From positions 1-42,382 of the forward strand of contig CALBKM010000006.1 in assembly GCA_937895705.1 (NCBI GenBank): a stretch of 42,382 nt of DNA, given 5' to 3'. This DNA is from an uncultured Clostridia bacterium (GTDB taxonomy: Bacteria > Bacillota > Clostridia > Lachnospirales > Lachnospiraceae). Of the stretch, positions 24,175 to 32,662 are shown in pieces. The position numbers and the translations under genes are program-made. Position 1 is the first letter of the stretch. Every line of letters starts with the position of its first letter. The notes below the pieces were generated by a model that worked only from the letters and a program-made list of their open reading frames with translations, was not told the DNA's origin and ran no database searches.

Positions 24175-24759
24175 TTACAGCGTCCCCTTGGTAGAAAGCG
24201 TTCCCGTAAGTCTCGGCTCCGCCATAGTTGCCTCGTCAAGAGCCTTAGCAAATGCCTTGTACGCCGCCTCGATTAAGTGATGATTGTTGCTTCCGTCCAT
24301 CTGCTTAATGTGCAGATTCATGCCTGCAGCATAGGACACCGCATAAAAAAACTCTTTTACCATCTCCGTGTCATAATACCCCACACGCTCTGCGGTAAAG
24401 GACATGTCAAAGTTGAGATACGGACGACCGGACAAATCAATGGCACAAAGTACCAAAGTCTCGTCCATGGGAAGCAAGGAAGAACCGTAACGCTTAATGC
24501 CCTCCTTATTACCTACCGCTTCTTTGATTGCCTGGCCCAACACAATACCGGTATCCTCGATGGTGTGGTGACAATCTACATACAAATCACCCTTTACGGA
24601 CAAGGTCAAATCAAAGAACCCGTGTCTCGCAAAGCTGTTTAACATGTGATCCAAAAAACCGACACCGGTGTCCACCTTAGCGATACCGGAACCGTCTAAA
24701 TTCAGTTCGCAAACAATCTGGGTTTCTTTGGTATTTCGTTCTACCTTCGCAGTTCTCAT
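24175..24759 (-). CDS. hisB: Imidazoleglycerol-phosphate dehydratase
   Basis: A 194-residue manganese enzyme for the sixth step of histidine synthesis. The metal-binding motifs DHMLNSFARHGFFDL and CHHTIEDTGIVLGQA and the second set HIKQMDGSNNHHLIEAAYKAFAKAL (positions about 24235-24310) are intact. It is the monofunctional form, not fused to a histidinol-phosphatase, so that activity must come from another gene. It lies directly downstream of the HAD gene. Confidence 0.97.
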   Translation of the reverse strand: MRTAKVERNTKETQIVCELNLDGSGIAKVDTGVGFLDHMLNSFARHGFFDLTLSVKGDLYVDCHHTIEDTGIVLGQAIKEAVGNKEGIKRYGSSLLPMDETLVLCAIDLSGRPYLNFDMSFTAERVGYYDTEMVKEFFYAVSYAAGMNLHIKQMDGSNNHHLIEAAYKAFAKALDEATMAEPRLTGTLSTKGTL

Positions 24760-24789
24760 AACCTTCTCCTTTCATTGTGCACCCTTAGT

Positions 24790-25455
24790 TTATTTGAAAA
24801 ACTCCGTTTCAAATACTTCCAATAAATTTCCCACAGAACATACGCCCTCAGGAACCTCTCTGTTTCTCCGGTTCAACCATATGGTATCGATTCCGAGAGC
24901 AGAGGCACCTTTTACATCACTACTTAAGGAATCTCCGATATGTACCACCTGCTCCGGCCTCAACCCTGTAGCCTTTAATGCATACTGAAATAATTCTTTT
25001 CTCGGCTTATAGGACTTTGCATCTTCGCTGGTAAATACCGCCGCCGGCTTTAATCCGTGGAACTTTATGGCTTCTGTAATGTCCTCGGTATCTATATTGG
25101 ACACAATATAAATCGGTACCGGGCACTGTTCAAAAAATTGCTTTGACTCTTCAAAGATCGGTGGTTTTTGCCAATACGCAAACATTTCATTGCTTAACTG
25201 CACTGCATCCGCCGATGACTTGAAATACTCTATGGTTTTCGCCAAGGATTGCAGTTCAATCTCCCTTTGGGTTCTGAAATTTGCACCATACGCATTCACA
25301 AATACGTTATAGAACTCGTTCCACCAATAAGTGCCCACCTCAGAGATGTCATTCACCTCACCGGTATCCTGTATGATCTTTGAGATTTTCTCAATATTTT
25401 CGCCGTCTTCAAATACAACGGTACCGTAAAAATCAAGAAATACGGCTTTCTTCAT
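24790..25455 (-). CDS. HAD superfamily hydrolase inside the his operon
   Basis: A 221-residue HAD-IA type protein with a helical cap. Motif I is LDFYGT with the nucleophile Asp8, but Tyr10 stands where phosphatases have the acid/base Asp. Motif II is IYIVSNIDTED, motif III SYKPRKELFQYAL, and motif IV HIGDSLSSDVKGA. The start ATG at 25455 follows GAGGTGG; a GTG two codons earlier is possible. Its placement between hisD and hisB, in an operon without a recognised histidinol-phosphatase, suggests that role. The DxYGT motif, typical of haloacid dehalogenases and some phosphatases, leaves it uncertain. Confidence 0.88.
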   Translation of the reverse strand: MKKAVFLDFYGTVVFEDGENIEKISKIIQDTGEVNDISEVGTYWWNEFYNVFVNAYGANFRTQREIELQSLAKTIEYFKSSADAVQLSNEMFAYWQKPPIFEESKQFFEQCPVPIYIVSNIDTEDITEAIKFHGLKPAAVFTSEDAKSYKPRKELFQYALKATGLRPEQVVHIGDSLSSDVKGASALGIDTIWLNRRNREVPEGVCSVGNLLEVFETEFFK

Positions 25456-25479
25456 TCGCACCCACCTCGCAGAACACTC

Positions 25480-26781
25480 CTACTTTACTTCCTTACCGAA
25501 TCTCACCGCAATGGAATTTGCGTGTGCAGTCAAGCCCTCCGCCTTTGCAAAGTCGATAATATCCTCGTGAATCGGCTCTAAGGCTTCTCTGGAGTAAGAG
25601 ATAATACTGGACTTTTTAATGAAGTCGTCTACTTCAAGCGGGCTGAAGAACTTTGCGGTTCCGTTGGTCGGAAGCACGTGGTTCGGGCCTGCGAAGTAAT
25701 CCCCCAGCGGTTCACTGGAATATTCGCCGATAAAGATAGCTCCGGCGTTTTTAATCTTGGTCATAACGGTAAAAGCATCCTTGGTTACAAGCTCTAAGTG
25801 CTCGGAAGCGATTTCGTTTACCGCATCAATGGCATCGTTCATATTGTCTGCCAGTAAAATATATCCGTAATTGTCCAAAGACTTCTCTAAGATAGCCTTT
25901 CTGCTAAGCTGTGCCACAAAGCGGTCTACCTCTGCGCTTACCTTAGTAGCCACCTCTTCACTGGTGGTAATGAGGATAGCGGAAGCCAGCTCGTCATGCT
26001 CTGCCTGGGACAGTAAGTCCGCAGCCACATAGGTCGGATTTGCGGTCTCATCCGCAAGAACAAGAATTTCACTCGGGCCTGCGATGGAGTCGATGCTCAC
26101 ATGTCCGTATACTGCCTTCTTTGCAAGGGCAACGTAAATGTTACCCGGTCCTACGATTTTATCTACCTTCGGGATGCTCTCGGTACCGTACGCAAGAGCA
26201 CCGATAGCCTGAGCACCGCCTACCTTATAAATCTCAGTCACTCCGGCTTCCTTTGCCGCAACCAGGGTTCCCTCGTATACCTTTCCGTCTGCACCCGGCG
26301 GGGTCACCATGGCAATACGCTCAACGCCTGCCACCTTTGCCGGAAGCACGTTCATGAGCACGGAAGACGGGTAAGCTGCCTTACCGCCCGGTACATACAC
26401 GCCTACGGATGCAATCGGAGTAATCTTCTGACCTAAAATGGTGCCGTCCGGCTGTGCATCGAACCAGCTGTTTCTTCTCTGCTTCTCGTGATAAGCGCGG
26501 ATGTTTACAATAGCCTTACGGATAACTTCTACGGTACGAGCCGGAAGCTTCTCATACGCCTCCGCAATCTCTTCCTCGGTCACGCGCACGGTCTCAGCGG
26601 TCAGCACGGCCTTATCAAACTTCTCGGTATAACCGAATACAGCCTTATCACCGTTTTCCTGTACATCCTTTAAAATCGCCTCTACCTTCTCCGTGTACTC
26701 CTTGTACTGGTTCGGGCTGCGCTTTAACAAATCTTCTAAAATATTTTTCTTGGTTTCTTCCGTCAAACGAACTGTTCTCAT
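25480..26781 (-). CDS. hisD: Histidinol dehydrogenase
   Basis: A 433-residue zinc enzyme that oxidises L-histidinol to histidine in two NAD-dependent steps. Signatures include SVGVYVPGGKAAYPSSVLM, the substrate loop KIVGPGNIYVALAKKAVYG, IDSIAGPSEILVLAD, the Zn/His region AEHDELASAILIT and ASEHLELVT, and GPNHVLPTNGTAKF. Length is normal. It lies 90 bases downstream of hisG in a gap holding two small hairpins, and 24 bases before the HAD gene. Confidence 0.97.
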   Translation of the reverse strand: MRTVRLTEETKKNILEDLLKRSPNQYKEYTEKVEAILKDVQENGDKAVFGYTEKFDKAVLTAETVRVTEEEIAEAYEKLPARTVEVIRKAIVNIRAYHEKQRRNSWFDAQPDGTILGQKITPIASVGVYVPGGKAAYPSSVLMNVLPAKVAGVERIAMVTPPGADGKVYEGTLVAAKEAGVTEIYKVGGAQAIGALAYGTESIPKVDKIVGPGNIYVALAKKAVYGHVSIDSIAGPSEILVLADETANPTYVAADLLSQAEHDELASAILITTSEEVATKVSAEVDRFVAQLSRKAILEKSLDNYGYILLADNMNDAIDAVNEIASEHLELVTKDAFTVMTKIKNAGAIFIGEYSSEPLGDYFAGPNHVLPTNGTAKFFSPLEVDDFIKKSSIISYSREALEPIHEDIIDFAKAEGLTAHANSIAVRFGKEVK

Positions 26782-26871
26782 ATCAAACCTCTTTCTGTTG
26801 CATCATTGCAACGATTCTTTCTTATGTCTGTCCTATTTCAAACCAACTGAAAGCCTCGCTCACACTCCAAC

Positions 26872-27510
26872 CTAGGAAACCAATGCGCGAAGCTTCGCAA
26901 TCAAATCAGTAATACGCTCCTGCTCCATCTTCATGCTGACGCGGTTTACCACTACTCTGGCAGACAGCGGACACACATCCTCAAGCACCACCAGGCCGTT
27001 CTCCTTTAAGGTAGAACCGGTCTCTACAATGTCTACGATAACATCGGACAGGCCCACAATCGGTGCCAGCTCGATGGAACCGTTCAGTTTAATAAGTTCT
27101 ACGGTCTGATGCTTCTGCTTTACAAAATAATCCTTGGCAATATGCGGATACTTGGTAGCAACACGGATGATTTCACCGTTTCCCAGAAGCTCTCTTGCGG
27201 ACTCCGGACCTGCCACACACATACGACACTTTCCCATACCGAGGTCCAGCACCTCGTAAAGCTCTCTGCCTTCCTCTAAAATCGTATCCTTTCCCACAAC
27301 ACCGATATCCGCCGCACCGTATTCTACGTAGGTCGGTACATCATTGGCCTTTGCAAGGAAAAACTTCATTTTCAGTTCTTCATTCGTAAAAATCAGCTTT
27401 CTGGAATCCTTATCTTTAATTTCCTCACAAGTAACTCCAACCTGCTCCAGGAGTTCCAGCGCTTTCTTTGCAAGTCTACCCTTTGCCAGGGCAATTGTAA
27501 TATATTCCAT
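26872..27510 (-). CDS. hisG: ATP phosphoribosyltransferase, short form (HisG-S)
   Basis: A 212-residue short-form enzyme for the first step of histidine synthesis. It has the opening ITIALAKGRLAKKALELLEQVG, the mid region ADIGVVGKDTILE, and the PRPP-binding loop DVIVDIVETGSTLKENGL. It lacks the C-terminal regulatory domain of the long form and so needs HisZ, which is encoded immediately upstream. It lies 21 bases after hisZ. Confidence 0.97.
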   Translation of the reverse strand: MEYITIALAKGRLAKKALELLEQVGVTCEEIKDKDSRKLIFTNEELKMKFFLAKANDVPTYVEYGAADIGVVGKDTILEEGRELYEVLDLGMGKCRMCVAGPESARELLGNGEIIRVATKYPHIAKDYFVKQKHQTVELIKLNGSIELAPIVGLSDVIVDIVETGSTLKENGLVVLEDVCPLSARVVVNRVSMKMEQERITDLIAKLRALVS

Positions 27511-27531
27511 AACGATTCTCCAATCTACGGG

Positions 27532-28731
27532 TTATTTCACGATCTGCACACCGTCTGCAGTTACCTTGTAAACCTGAACCACACCGTTTTTACCGATACG
27601 CTTTTCGTACTCGGACCAATCTGCGTTCTTTTCTTCCAGCATTGCATAACCATCCTTTGCCCGAAGGTCGCACACGCATTTGATTGCGGCACATTCCGCA
27701 GCCTTTTCGTATACCACAAGGGTGCGCTCCGCCTCTTCTGCGGTAATAAGTCCCTGACGGGAAAGACCGAGCAGTAAAGTATCCACATACAACGCAATTC
27801 CGATGGCCGGTGCATTCTTTCCGAACTGCCCCATCAAATGGTCATAACGTCCGCCTGCAGCTACGGACTCGCCGGTTTTATAGGTGAGGGCACGGAAATT
27901 AATACCGGTATAGTAACCGTACTTACCGAGCATCCCTAAATCATAGGAAATATACTCTGCCACACCGTAGCTCTCCAAATATTTATGTAAGGTCATCAAA
28001 TGATCAATGGCAGCACAAGCCTCGGCATTCTCTGTCATGTTACGAATTTCCGAAAGACGTTCCACACTGCCGAACAGTTCCGGAATCTTGAGTAAAAGCT
28101 CCTTAAGCTCCGGATTTAACTGCTTATCGGAAAGAGCCTGTTCTACAGAGAAAAGGTTCTTACTCTCAATGAGTTCTCTCACCTCTGCCGCTTCCTCTGC
28201 GGAAAATCCCGCTTCCTTCGCAAGGGCATTAAAAAATCCCACATGTCCGATTTCAATCTGAAATTCCACAAGCCCGCTCGCCTTTAAACTCTCAGCCATC
28301 AGCGCAACCATCTCCGCATCCGCTACCACGGATCCGTCATTAATCAGTTCCGCACCGATCTGGGTCGTCTCCTTAAGTTTTCCTCTGTAACCGCTGTTAT
28401 CCACAAAGGTGTTTCCCCTGTAGGATAAACGAAGAGGATTTTCTTCGTCCTTATAATACTTTGCCACACACCGCGCGATCGGTGGGGTCATATCCGGGCG
28501 AAGCACCAAGGTGTTTCCTTCTCTGTCAATAAACTTATACATATCCTTGGATGGAACTGTTCCCCGCTCCTTACGGAAAATATCAAAGTACTCGAACGTC
28601 GGAGTCACCACATCCCGAAAACCGAACCGGTGCAGGCAATGTCGTAATTTCCCCTCCAATTGCTGTTTCTTCACGCACTCTGCGTCATGCAAATCCCGGA
28701 CACCTTCCGGCGTATGTAATAATTTCTCCAT
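27532..28731 (-). CDS. hisZ: ATP phosphoribosyltransferase regulatory subunit HisZ
   Basis: A 399-residue histidyl-tRNA synthetase-like protein without the anticodon-binding part. Motif 2 (LRLSYRGNTFVDNSGY) and the histidine-binding segment around YYTGINFRALTYKTGESVAAGGRYDHLM resemble HisRS, while the opening LHTPEGVRDLHDAE and the shorter length suit HisZ. It gives histidine feedback to the short HisG. The start at 28731 follows AAAGGAGG; a longer frame from 28791 lacks such a site. It is the first gene of the his operon. Confidence 0.93.
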   Translation of the reverse strand: MEKLLHTPEGVRDLHDAECVKKQQLEGKLRHCLHRFGFRDVVTPTFEYFDIFRKERGTVPSKDMYKFIDREGNTLVLRPDMTPPIARCVAKYYKDEENPLRLSYRGNTFVDNSGYRGKLKETTQIGAELINDGSVVADAEMVALMAESLKASGLVEFQIEIGHVGFFNALAKEAGFSAEEAAEVRELIESKNLFSVEQALSDKQLNPELKELLLKIPELFGSVERLSEIRNMTENAEACAAIDHLMTLHKYLESYGVAEYISYDLGMLGKYGYYTGINFRALTYKTGESVAAGGRYDHLMGQFGKNAPAIGIALYVDTLLLGLSRQGLITAEEAERTLVVYEKAAECAAIKCVCDLRAKDGYAMLEEKNADWSEYEKRIGKNGVVQVYKVTADGVQIVK

Positions 28732-28835
28732 ACGTCCTCCTTTCTGAAACTCTTCACTTTTCCTACGATAGAAAAACAATTTGTCACTCACTTTCTCGTG
28801 GTAAAGTGATAATTCGCTACCAAAATAATGTATAT

Positions 28836-28864
28836 ATTGTACGACATCGTTTTTAAAATGTCAA
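28836..28864 (-). promoter_or_regulatory. Predicted sigma-A promoter of the histidine operon
   Basis: The minus strand has perfect TTGACA (28864-28859), 17 bases and TACAAT (28841-28836). A leader of about 100 bases follows and contains one TCACTTT segment that can pair with either of two AAAGTGA segments. No T-box features (specifier loop, conserved T-box bulge) are visible. Confidence 0.8.
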
Positions 28865-28901
28865 TACCGATTTTCAAAACATAATTTCCTATAGAGTAAG
28901 A

Positions 28902-28928
28902 AAAGCCGTTGCCTTTGACAACGGCTTT
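28902..28928 (-). terminator. Intrinsic terminator of the zinc-ribbon gene
   Basis: AAAGCCGTTG (28902-28911) and CAACGGCTTT (28919-28928) form a perfect 10-bp stem with a seven-base loop. TTTTCTT follows on the minus strand. It lies 17 bases after the stop and just upstream of the his promoter. Confidence 0.88.
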
Positions 28929-28944
28929 CGTATTGTTTTGACTC

Positions 28945-30834
28945 TTAATTTAAAATACCGTCAAAAAGCTCCTCGAAATCAATCGTGCCGCCCATGGCAT
29001 CTTCCAGGATGTTGGTAGACACGGAGGTAACCAGTTTCATTTCCTTGCCTTCCAACCGATACACCGTAGTCATACCGATGCGTTCCACCGCTGCCACTGC
29101 AATCCCTCCGAAATCGTTGCGACAGGTAATCTCTATCTCCTCTTGCTCAAGCAGTTCCTTTCCCTTGCCGCCCTTCTTGGAATAACAAAGCTTTTCTTCA
29201 TCCACTACATAATAACAATACTTTCCGTCTGCGGAAATCGTGGCAGAAGTTACGTCATCCGCAATCTTCTTAGCCTTACCGTTTCCTTTGATGCAAAACA
29301 GTTCCTTGTCTCTGTTCACATAGTAAACATATTTTAATGCGCCGGCGGCGTATAAATCATGGGCATCCGCATCCTCCTTTAAGTCACTCTTAAGGCCGCC
29401 CTTTGCAAACTCTGTCACCTTTACGATGTCCGAACCGTCCACATAAACCAGGCTCTTTTCATCGTCCGCAATTCCGAACTTGTCCGCATCCGAAGCCAGA
29501 CGCTCGGTCTCGAAGTTCTCCTTCACATACACGATGTCCTCACGGAAAGAACCGTACAACAACTGATTCTTAAAGGTATCCGCACCGGTATAGGTAACAA
29601 AAATTGCACCTTTCGCCGATCTGATTACATCGCTCCGTACCGTTTCGTCATATCGAAGCATAATTGCGTTTAATTCGTTGTTATAGATTTTCTTTCTCTC
29701 GCCGGCTTCCAACGTAATGTAGGTTGCTCCCTCATCCACAAATACCATTTCACTGCAATCCGCATTTAACATCACCGTAGTCGTATACAGTTCCTTGGCA
29801 AGCTTCTCGGAAACATCCTTCTTCTTTTGCACATAAATACGGTCATCGTCCGTATAATAAATGTACTTAGCCTTATCCGCAAGGGCAAATACTCTCTTTT
29901 CCTTACCTACATCCACCGGCTTCTTTCCCTTTATGGAATAATAGCCTTTAAAATCGGTGAAAGATTCATAGTCGGACACATAAGCCACCGTCTCACCGTT
30001 CGGAGAAAGCACCGCGCTGCTTACCAGCACATCCTCTGCCACTTTAATGTCTTTTCCCTTTTTAATAAAGTAAAGATGCAGGGTACCGGTTTCCTGGGAC
30101 GGTAAAATACTATTCTCACAATCGGTAAAATATACAAAGGTATCTCCTTCGGAAGAAACCTTCACACCCTTGGCTTCTTCAATCCCGGTCTTAATAGTCT
30201 TTCCGTTCTTTAAAATCACCAGCTCATCGTTTTCGTTGGAATAGCAAATCGTAGTTTTGTCCAGACTTGCATCTTCCACGCTCACCTCAGTGTCATCAAG
30301 AAGCAGTTCCGTACCGTTATATAAGTACGCATACATTCTCTCGCCTCTCGAATAAAAATCCATAACGGATTTGTCCGAATATGTTCCGAACTCTTTCTTT
30401 CCGGAAAGCAATACCACCAAAAGTAAAACCAACACAAGCACAGCCGCAACAGCCGCACCGATCTTAACCTTCAGGGAAATCTTCTTTTCTTTCTTTTTAT
30501 CTGCCAATTCCCCGGTTACCACTTCTCCTTCGAGAACTTCCTTTTCCTCACCGGAAGTCACCGCAACCTCTGTCGTCTCTGCGTCAACAACCTCTCCGGA
30601 CTGTTCCGTAGCATCGGTTCCCGTCTCGGAAGTCTCTTCTTCCGCTCCGGCCGCTTCTTCAACCGTCTCAACCGCATCTTCTGCCGCTTCCGCTACCTTT
30701 TCAACCGTCTCCTCAACATCTTCAGCGATTCCTTCTACCGTTTCCGTTGCTTCCTGTTCGATCAATTCCACTCCGCAATTGGTACAAAACTTAACCCCTG
30801 CCGCAAACTCACGGCCGCATTTCCCGCAAATCAT
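28945..30834 (-). CDS. Zinc-ribbon, single-helix membrane protein with beta-propeller-like extracellular part
   Basis: A 629-residue protein. Residues 3-20 form a zinc ribbon (C3, C6, C17, C20). Residues 25-110 are acidic and low-complexity (Glu/Val/Ala/Thr). A lysine-rich stretch precedes the membrane helix at about 126-144, which is followed by a large extracellular part. That part consists of repeating short strand units with motifs such as TTICYSNENDELVILKNGK, GDTFVYFTDCEN, NGETVAYVSDYES, AKYIYYTDDDRIYVQ and KYCYYVVDEEKLCYSK, resembling TolB/DUF5050-type propeller repeats. AGGAGG precedes the ATG. It has its own promoter and terminator. The cytoplasmic ribbon and external sensor suggest signalling or scaffolding, but the function is unknown. 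Confidence 0.8.
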   Translation of the reverse strand: MICGKCGREFAAGVKFCTNCGVELIEQEATETVEGIAEDVEETVEKVAEAAEDAVETVEEAAGAEEETSETGTDATEQSGEVVDAETTEVAVTSGEEKEVLEGEVVTGELADKKKEKKISLKVKIGAAVAAVLVLVLLLVVLLSGKKEFGTYSDKSVMDFYSRGERMYAYLYNGTELLLDDTEVSVEDASLDKTTICYSNENDELVILKNGKTIKTGIEEAKGVKVSSEGDTFVYFTDCENSILPSQETGTLHLYFIKKGKDIKVAEDVLVSSAVLSPNGETVAYVSDYESFTDFKGYYSIKGKKPVDVGKEKRVFALADKAKYIYYTDDDRIYVQKKKDVSEKLAKELYTTTVMLNADCSEMVFVDEGATYITLEAGERKKIYNNELNAIMLRYDETVRSDVIRSAKGAIFVTYTGADTFKNQLLYGSFREDIVYVKENFETERLASDADKFGIADDEKSLVYVDGSDIVKVTEFAKGGLKSDLKEDADAHDLYAAGALKYVYYVNRDKELFCIKGNGKAKKIADDVTSATISADGKYCYYVVDEEKLCYSKKGGKGKELLEQEEIEITCRNDFGGIAVAAVERIGMTTVYRLEGKEMKLVTSVSTNILEDAMGGTIDFEELFDGILN

Positions 30835-30905
30835 GATTTCCTCCTTCTTGTCACTTAAAACAACACCCGTATTTTCTTCCTTCTCAGGGCTTTCGCCACC
30901 TTTTA

Positions 30906-30934
30906 ATTTTACTCTATTTTACAAGGCCTGTCAA
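30906..30934 (-). promoter_or_regulatory. Predicted sigma-A promoter of the zinc-ribbon gene
   Basis: Perfect TTGACA (30934-30929), 17 bases and TAAAAT (30911-30906) on the minus strand. The leader of about 65 bases includes a GGCGAAAGCC mini-hairpin but no recognised riboswitch. Confidence 0.8.
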
Positions 30935-30975
30935 GAAAATCTCCTATAGTCCTTTTGCTGCATATTGCCCGTTTT

Positions 30976-31512
30976 CTAAGCTTCTCTCAAATCCAGATCC
31001 GTCTGCATTGCCTCCAGATAAGGCACCGGTACATTTTTCCCCTTCGGCAGAAAAAACTGCCGCTCCAGTTCCTCAAACCGGAAACTCTTTCGCCCTCCGG
31101 ACCTCATCCGCTCATAAAACTCCTTAAGCTTTTCAAAACGCAAATAGTAATACTGCTCCTTTGCGGTATAGTATATGAGCAAAAACGCCACTCCCTCCTG
31201 CCGTTCGAATGCCTCCATAAACTCAAACTGGTGCTCGTGTACGTTCTGCATTGAAAAAGTATCCTCGGCACATTCCTTGGCATCAAAACACACCGGAATC
31301 CCCTGCACCGCACCGATATAGTCTACGGTACTCTTTTTATCGAAATAGGCCAGTGTAATATGTCTGGTTTCCCGGTCAATCTCTATGGGTGTAATCGGCG
31401 TCGGCACCTTCTGAATGAGAGCAAGCCCCAACTCTCTGTACCGCTCGTTGGTCAGATTAATCAATTCCTCGAATGCAGAACCTCGCAGGCCCCGCGAATT
31501 CCATTCTCCCAT
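30976..31512 (-). CDS. recU: Holliday junction resolvase RecU
   Basis: A 178-residue nuclease that cuts four-way DNA junctions in Firmicutes, the RuvC counterpart. Family marks are RGxAFEELINLTNERY near the start, KVPTPITPIEI, the active-site strand STVDYIGAVQGIPVCFDAKEC, and QHEF-like HEHQFEFMEAFERQEGVAFLLIYY (positions about 31155-31250). AAAGGAGAACCT precedes the ATG. It is the last gene of the long minus-strand run. No neighbouring ponA-type penicillin-binding protein gene, its partner in B. subtilis, is present. Confidence 0.93.
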   Translation of the reverse strand: MGEWNSRGLRGSAFEELINLTNERYRELGLALIQKVPTPITPIEIDRETRHITLAYFDKKSTVDYIGAVQGIPVCFDAKECAEDTFSMQNVHEHQFEFMEAFERQEGVAFLLIYYTAKEQYYYLRFEKLKEFYERMRSGGRKSFRFEELERQFFLPKGKNVPVPYLEAMQTDLDLREA

Positions 31513-31596
31513 AGGTTCTCCTTTCTATCGTACCGTAGCCTCCGTCATTGTGCTTACATTGCACCGGGATTCCGTTTCCGCAAAATTCTCATCTTG

Positions 31597-32634
31597 TTAC
31601 CGTTCCTCGCGCTTAAGACAAGGGGCATATACGCCCAATTCTCTCCCAATCTGCTCAAACAGTCTCGGTACCGATGCAAAAAAAATCTTTCCTGCAAGAG
31701 CCTCACAAGCAGGCATTGCTTCCGGAAATTCCAAATATGCCGCATGCAGCAGATGATGTTTCAGACCGAACCGATCCCTCAACTGCCGATTTTCCGATGG
31801 AATTCCGTATTTTCCGTCTCCTATAAGCGGATGCCCCACAGATGCCAGGTGGGCACGAATCTGATGAGTCTTACCGGTAATCAGACGTACCTTAAGAAGT
31901 GTATACTTCTCGTTTGCCGCCACCGGCGTGTACTCCGTTTCGATGTATGCGCTGTCTTCCGACCGTTTTTTTGCTTCCACCGTTACTTTATTGGTTCGGG
32001 CATCCTTTTCCAAATAGCCCCGTAAGCGACCGGTTGCTTTTACCTTCCCATGTACGATGCAAAGGTAATCTTTATGCATCGTCCGTTCCTTAAACAACGC
32101 CGAAAGTGTCTGTAATCCGGCCAGGCTCTTTCCTGCGGTAATCAAACCGCCGGTGTTCCGGTCCAGGCGGTTACAAACTCCCGGACGGAAAGTCTGCAAT
32201 TCTTCCTGTTTCAGTTGTCCCCGCTCCAGCAAATAATCAATCACCCATTCGTTTAACGAATAATCCTCGGGAACTGCCTTTTGTGACAGCACTCCCACCG
32301 GCTTATTTAAAATCAAAACATCCTCATCCTCGTACACAATCCGGATTTCGGACAACTCCTTCGGTTTTGCCGACGTTTTCCTTTGCTCTACTGCTGTCGT
32401 ACTTTCTTTTTTCTTTCCTTGAAACAATAAAATAGTTTCTTCCGACAAAAACAGGCAGACTTCGTCCGTCTCCCGTAATAACTCCGAACCGTCTGCCCTC
32501 TTCCCGTTTAAGGTTATATTTTTCTTTCGCAACATCTTATGGAAAAAGCTTTGAGGTGCCGCATCTAAATACTTTGCAAGAAGTTTCAGCAGTTTTTGTC
32601 CGGCTTCGTTTTTCGAAACAACAATTTTTCTCAT
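31597..32634 (-). CDS. RluA family pseudouridine synthase
   Basis: A 345-residue enzyme that isomerises uridine in rRNA. An S4-type N terminus (about 1-60, FFHKMLRKKNITLNGKR) precedes the catalytic domain with IVYEDEDVLILNKPVGVLSQ and the active-site Asp158 in NRLDRNTGGLI. KLYxxxVHG-like (KDYLCIVHGK) and TGKTHQIRAHLASVGHPLIGDGKYG motifs complete the RluA set. The substrate position (RluC- or RluD-like) cannot be fixed. The start at 32634 follows AGGAG. The stretch 65-95 between domains is lysine-rich and variable. Confidence 0.93.
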   Translation of the reverse strand: MRKIVVSKNEAGQKLLKLLAKYLDAAPQSFFHKMLRKKNITLNGKRADGSELLRETDEVCLFLSEETILLFQGKKKESTTAVEQRKTSAKPKELSEIRIVYEDEDVLILNKPVGVLSQKAVPEDYSLNEWVIDYLLERGQLKQEELQTFRPGVCNRLDRNTGGLITAGKSLAGLQTLSALFKERTMHKDYLCIVHGKVKATGRLRGYLEKDARTNKVTVEAKKRSEDSAYIETEYTPVAANEKYTLLKVRLITGKTHQIRAHLASVGHPLIGDGKYGIPSENRQLRDRFGLKHHLLHAAYLEFPEAMPACEALAGKIFFASVPRLFEQIGRELGVYAPCLKREER

Positions 32635-32662
32635 AAACACTCCTGTCGTCTGCGTCTCCCCG

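Noticed and set aside
26797..26850. Two small hairpins (GTTGCA-ATGA-TGCAAC and TTTCA/TGAAA) between hisG and hisD
   Set aside because: Too short and without T-runs to be terminators; possibly mRNA processing or stability elements, but not supportable.
28732..28860. T-box or other riboswitch in the his leader
   Set aside because: The leader is only about 100 bases and lacks the specifier loop and the conserved antiterminator bulge.
30835..30905. Riboswitch in the leader of the zinc-ribbon gene
   Set aside because: Only a three-base-pair GGCGAAAGCC hairpin is visible; no known riboswitch core matches.
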